Source: UBA2177 sp964487525 (GTDB taxonomy: Bacteria > Patescibacteriota > Dojkabacteria > SC72). From it: a stretch of 6,027 nt of DNA. Of this stretch, positions 5,336-6,027 are shown in pieces. The stretch is taken from contig CAZAQC010000036.1 in assembly GCA_964487525.1 (NCBI GenBank), positions 1 through 6,027 on the forward strand, written 5' to 3'. Every line of letters starts with the position of its first letter. The stretch's first letter is position 1. The position numbers and the translations under genes were made by a program. Below the pieces are notes generated by a model. It was given only the letters and a program-made list of their open reading frames with translations. It did no database searches and had not been told where the DNA came from.

Positions 5336-6027
5336 ATGTACACGCACCTACATCTACATACGGAGTATTCCTTGTTGGATGCTACCATTAGAATTAGTGA
5401 ATTAATAGAGAAACTTCAGGCAACTGGCATGAAATCTTGTGCTGTTACTGACCATGGTAGTATGTACGGTATTTTTAAATTTCAGGATGCAATGAAGTCG
5501 GCTGGCTTGAAACCCATTATTGGTTGTGAGATATATATCGCTCCGAGAAGTATGGAAGAGAAAGAGTATGGAATAGATAATGAATATTTTCATTTGGTTT
5601 TGTTAGCAAAGAATCTTCAAGGCTACAAGAATCTCATCAAAATAGTTTCGACAGCCCATATGGAGGGTTTCTACTACAAACCTAGGATAGATATTGAAAC
5701 ACTTAGTAAATATACAGAGGGAATAATTGCACTTTCTGCATGTTTAGCAGGACCCCTTAGTAATCCAATTCTAAAGAATAATTTTAAATTGGCACTTGAG
5801 AATGGAAAGAAATACAAAGAGCTATTTAAAGATAATTTCTATGTAGAAATACAAAGAAATGGTATGGAAGAACAGGAGGTTGTTAATGAAGGATTAATTA
5901 AAATAGCAAAAGAATTAGATTTGCCTCTTGTAGCTACATGTGATTCCCATTACTTGAATAAAGAAGATGCAGAGATACAAGAAATTCTTTGGTGTATTAG
6001 TGATGGATATACAATGGATGATCCAAA
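5336..6027 (+). CDS. dnaE: DNA polymerase III alpha subunit, N-terminal part (PHP domain)
   Basis: This is the replicative polymerase alpha subunit. Only the first 230 residues are in the window and the frame is open at the end. The ATG at 5336 is chosen because the protein then begins MYTHLHLHTEYSLLDA, the standard DnaE opening. Further hallmarks are AVTDHGSMYG (36-45), LKPIIGCEIY (58-67), FHLVLLAKNLQGYKNL (85-100), ALSACLAGPL (132-141), VEIQRNG (170-176) and LPLVATCDSHYL (196-207). The nine usual metal-binding PHP positions all look intact: H6, H8, D39, H40, E65, H86, C136, D203 and H205. E. coli DnaE has lost several of these, so this copy may retain PHP-type phosphoesterase/proofreading activity; that is inference from residues only. 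A GGGG run at 5321-5324 is the only Shine-Dalgarno-like sequence, and it is poorly spaced. The gene diverges from the envelope operon. Confidence 0.97.
   Translation, partial: MYTHLHLHTEYSLLDATIRISELIEKLQATGMKSCAVTDHGSMYGIFKFQDAMKSAGLKPIIGCEIYIAPRSMEEKEYGIDNEYFHLVLLAKNLQGYKNLIKIVSTAHMEGFYYKPRIDIETLSKYTEGIIALSACLAGPLSNPILKNNFKLALENGKKYKELFKDNFYVEIQRNGMEEQEVVNEGLIKIAKELDLPLVATCDSHYLNKEDAEIQEILWCISDGYTMDDP

Noticed and set aside
5127..5593. Short ORFs opposite the lysozyme-like gene (5127-5309, plus strand) and opposite dnaE (5402-5593, minus strand)
   Set aside because: Both are shadows of strongly supported genes and carry no family features.
1..6027. Looked for tRNA/rRNA, CRISPR arrays, insertion sequences, attachment sites and long repeats
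   Set aside because: Nothing with the required structure was seen; nearly all bases are covered by coherent protein-coding genes of uniform AT-rich composition.

Overview
The window is AT-rich and almost entirely coding: about 63 bases lie between genes. It looks like a piece of a Candidate Phyla Radiation (Patescibacteria) chromosome, possibly Dojkabacteria/WS6 or Microgenomates. That placement is an inference from gene families, compactness and composition, not from a marker-gene tree. TGA serves as a stop codon and no gene carries it in frame, which fits the standard bacterial code and argues against the Gracilibacteria/Absconditabacteria code.

Layout. (a) 1-655, plus strand: the 3' end of a gene with a DUF4214-like segment, a long coiled coil and an amphipathic tail (perhaps the C-terminus of a glycosyltransferase), joined by an ATGA overlap to a 67-residue XRE-type HTH regulator. 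(b) 5299 back to 652, minus strand: a tight six-gene block. In transcription order it holds a membrane-anchored lysozyme/lytic-transglycosylase-like protein, a YggT-family membrane protein, a cupin resembling archaeal-type glucose-6-phosphate isomerase, a large exported transglutaminase-like protein with a C-terminal membrane anchor, a small membrane protein with a HEPN-like RNRIVH motif, and a small exported beta-sandwich-like protein with a C-terminal anchor. Junctions are +3 bp, +24 bp, -47 bp, -8 bp and -4 bp, so the block is very probably an operon with translational coupling. (c) 5336 to the end, plus strand: the 5' part of dnaE (DNA polymerase III alpha), starting with a PHP domain whose metal ligands are all present.

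Five of the six operon products are membrane-bound or exported, so the block reads as a cell-envelope module. Its two most recognisable 'enzymes' both seem to have lost their catalytic apparatus. The transglutaminase core has Thr where the nucleophilic Cys belongs, while keeping the His and Asp. The cupin lacks all four expected metal ligands and has no histidine at all. The module may therefore be mainly structural or ligand-binding, with the lysozyme-like protein (putative catalytic Glu present) as its only evident enzyme.

Regulation. Two minus-strand genes, the lysozyme-like gene and the cupin gene, have a TGn-extended -10 box ending only 7-8 nt before ATG and no Shine-Dalgarno, which suggests near-leaderless transcripts. 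The 36-bp gap between the operon and dnaE must hold overlapping divergent promoters. At the other end the operon meets the XRE gene tail to tail, both stop codons sharing one CTAG palindrome. I see no rRNA, tRNA, CRISPR array, insertion sequence or phage gene, and no gene-free stretch over 300 bases.
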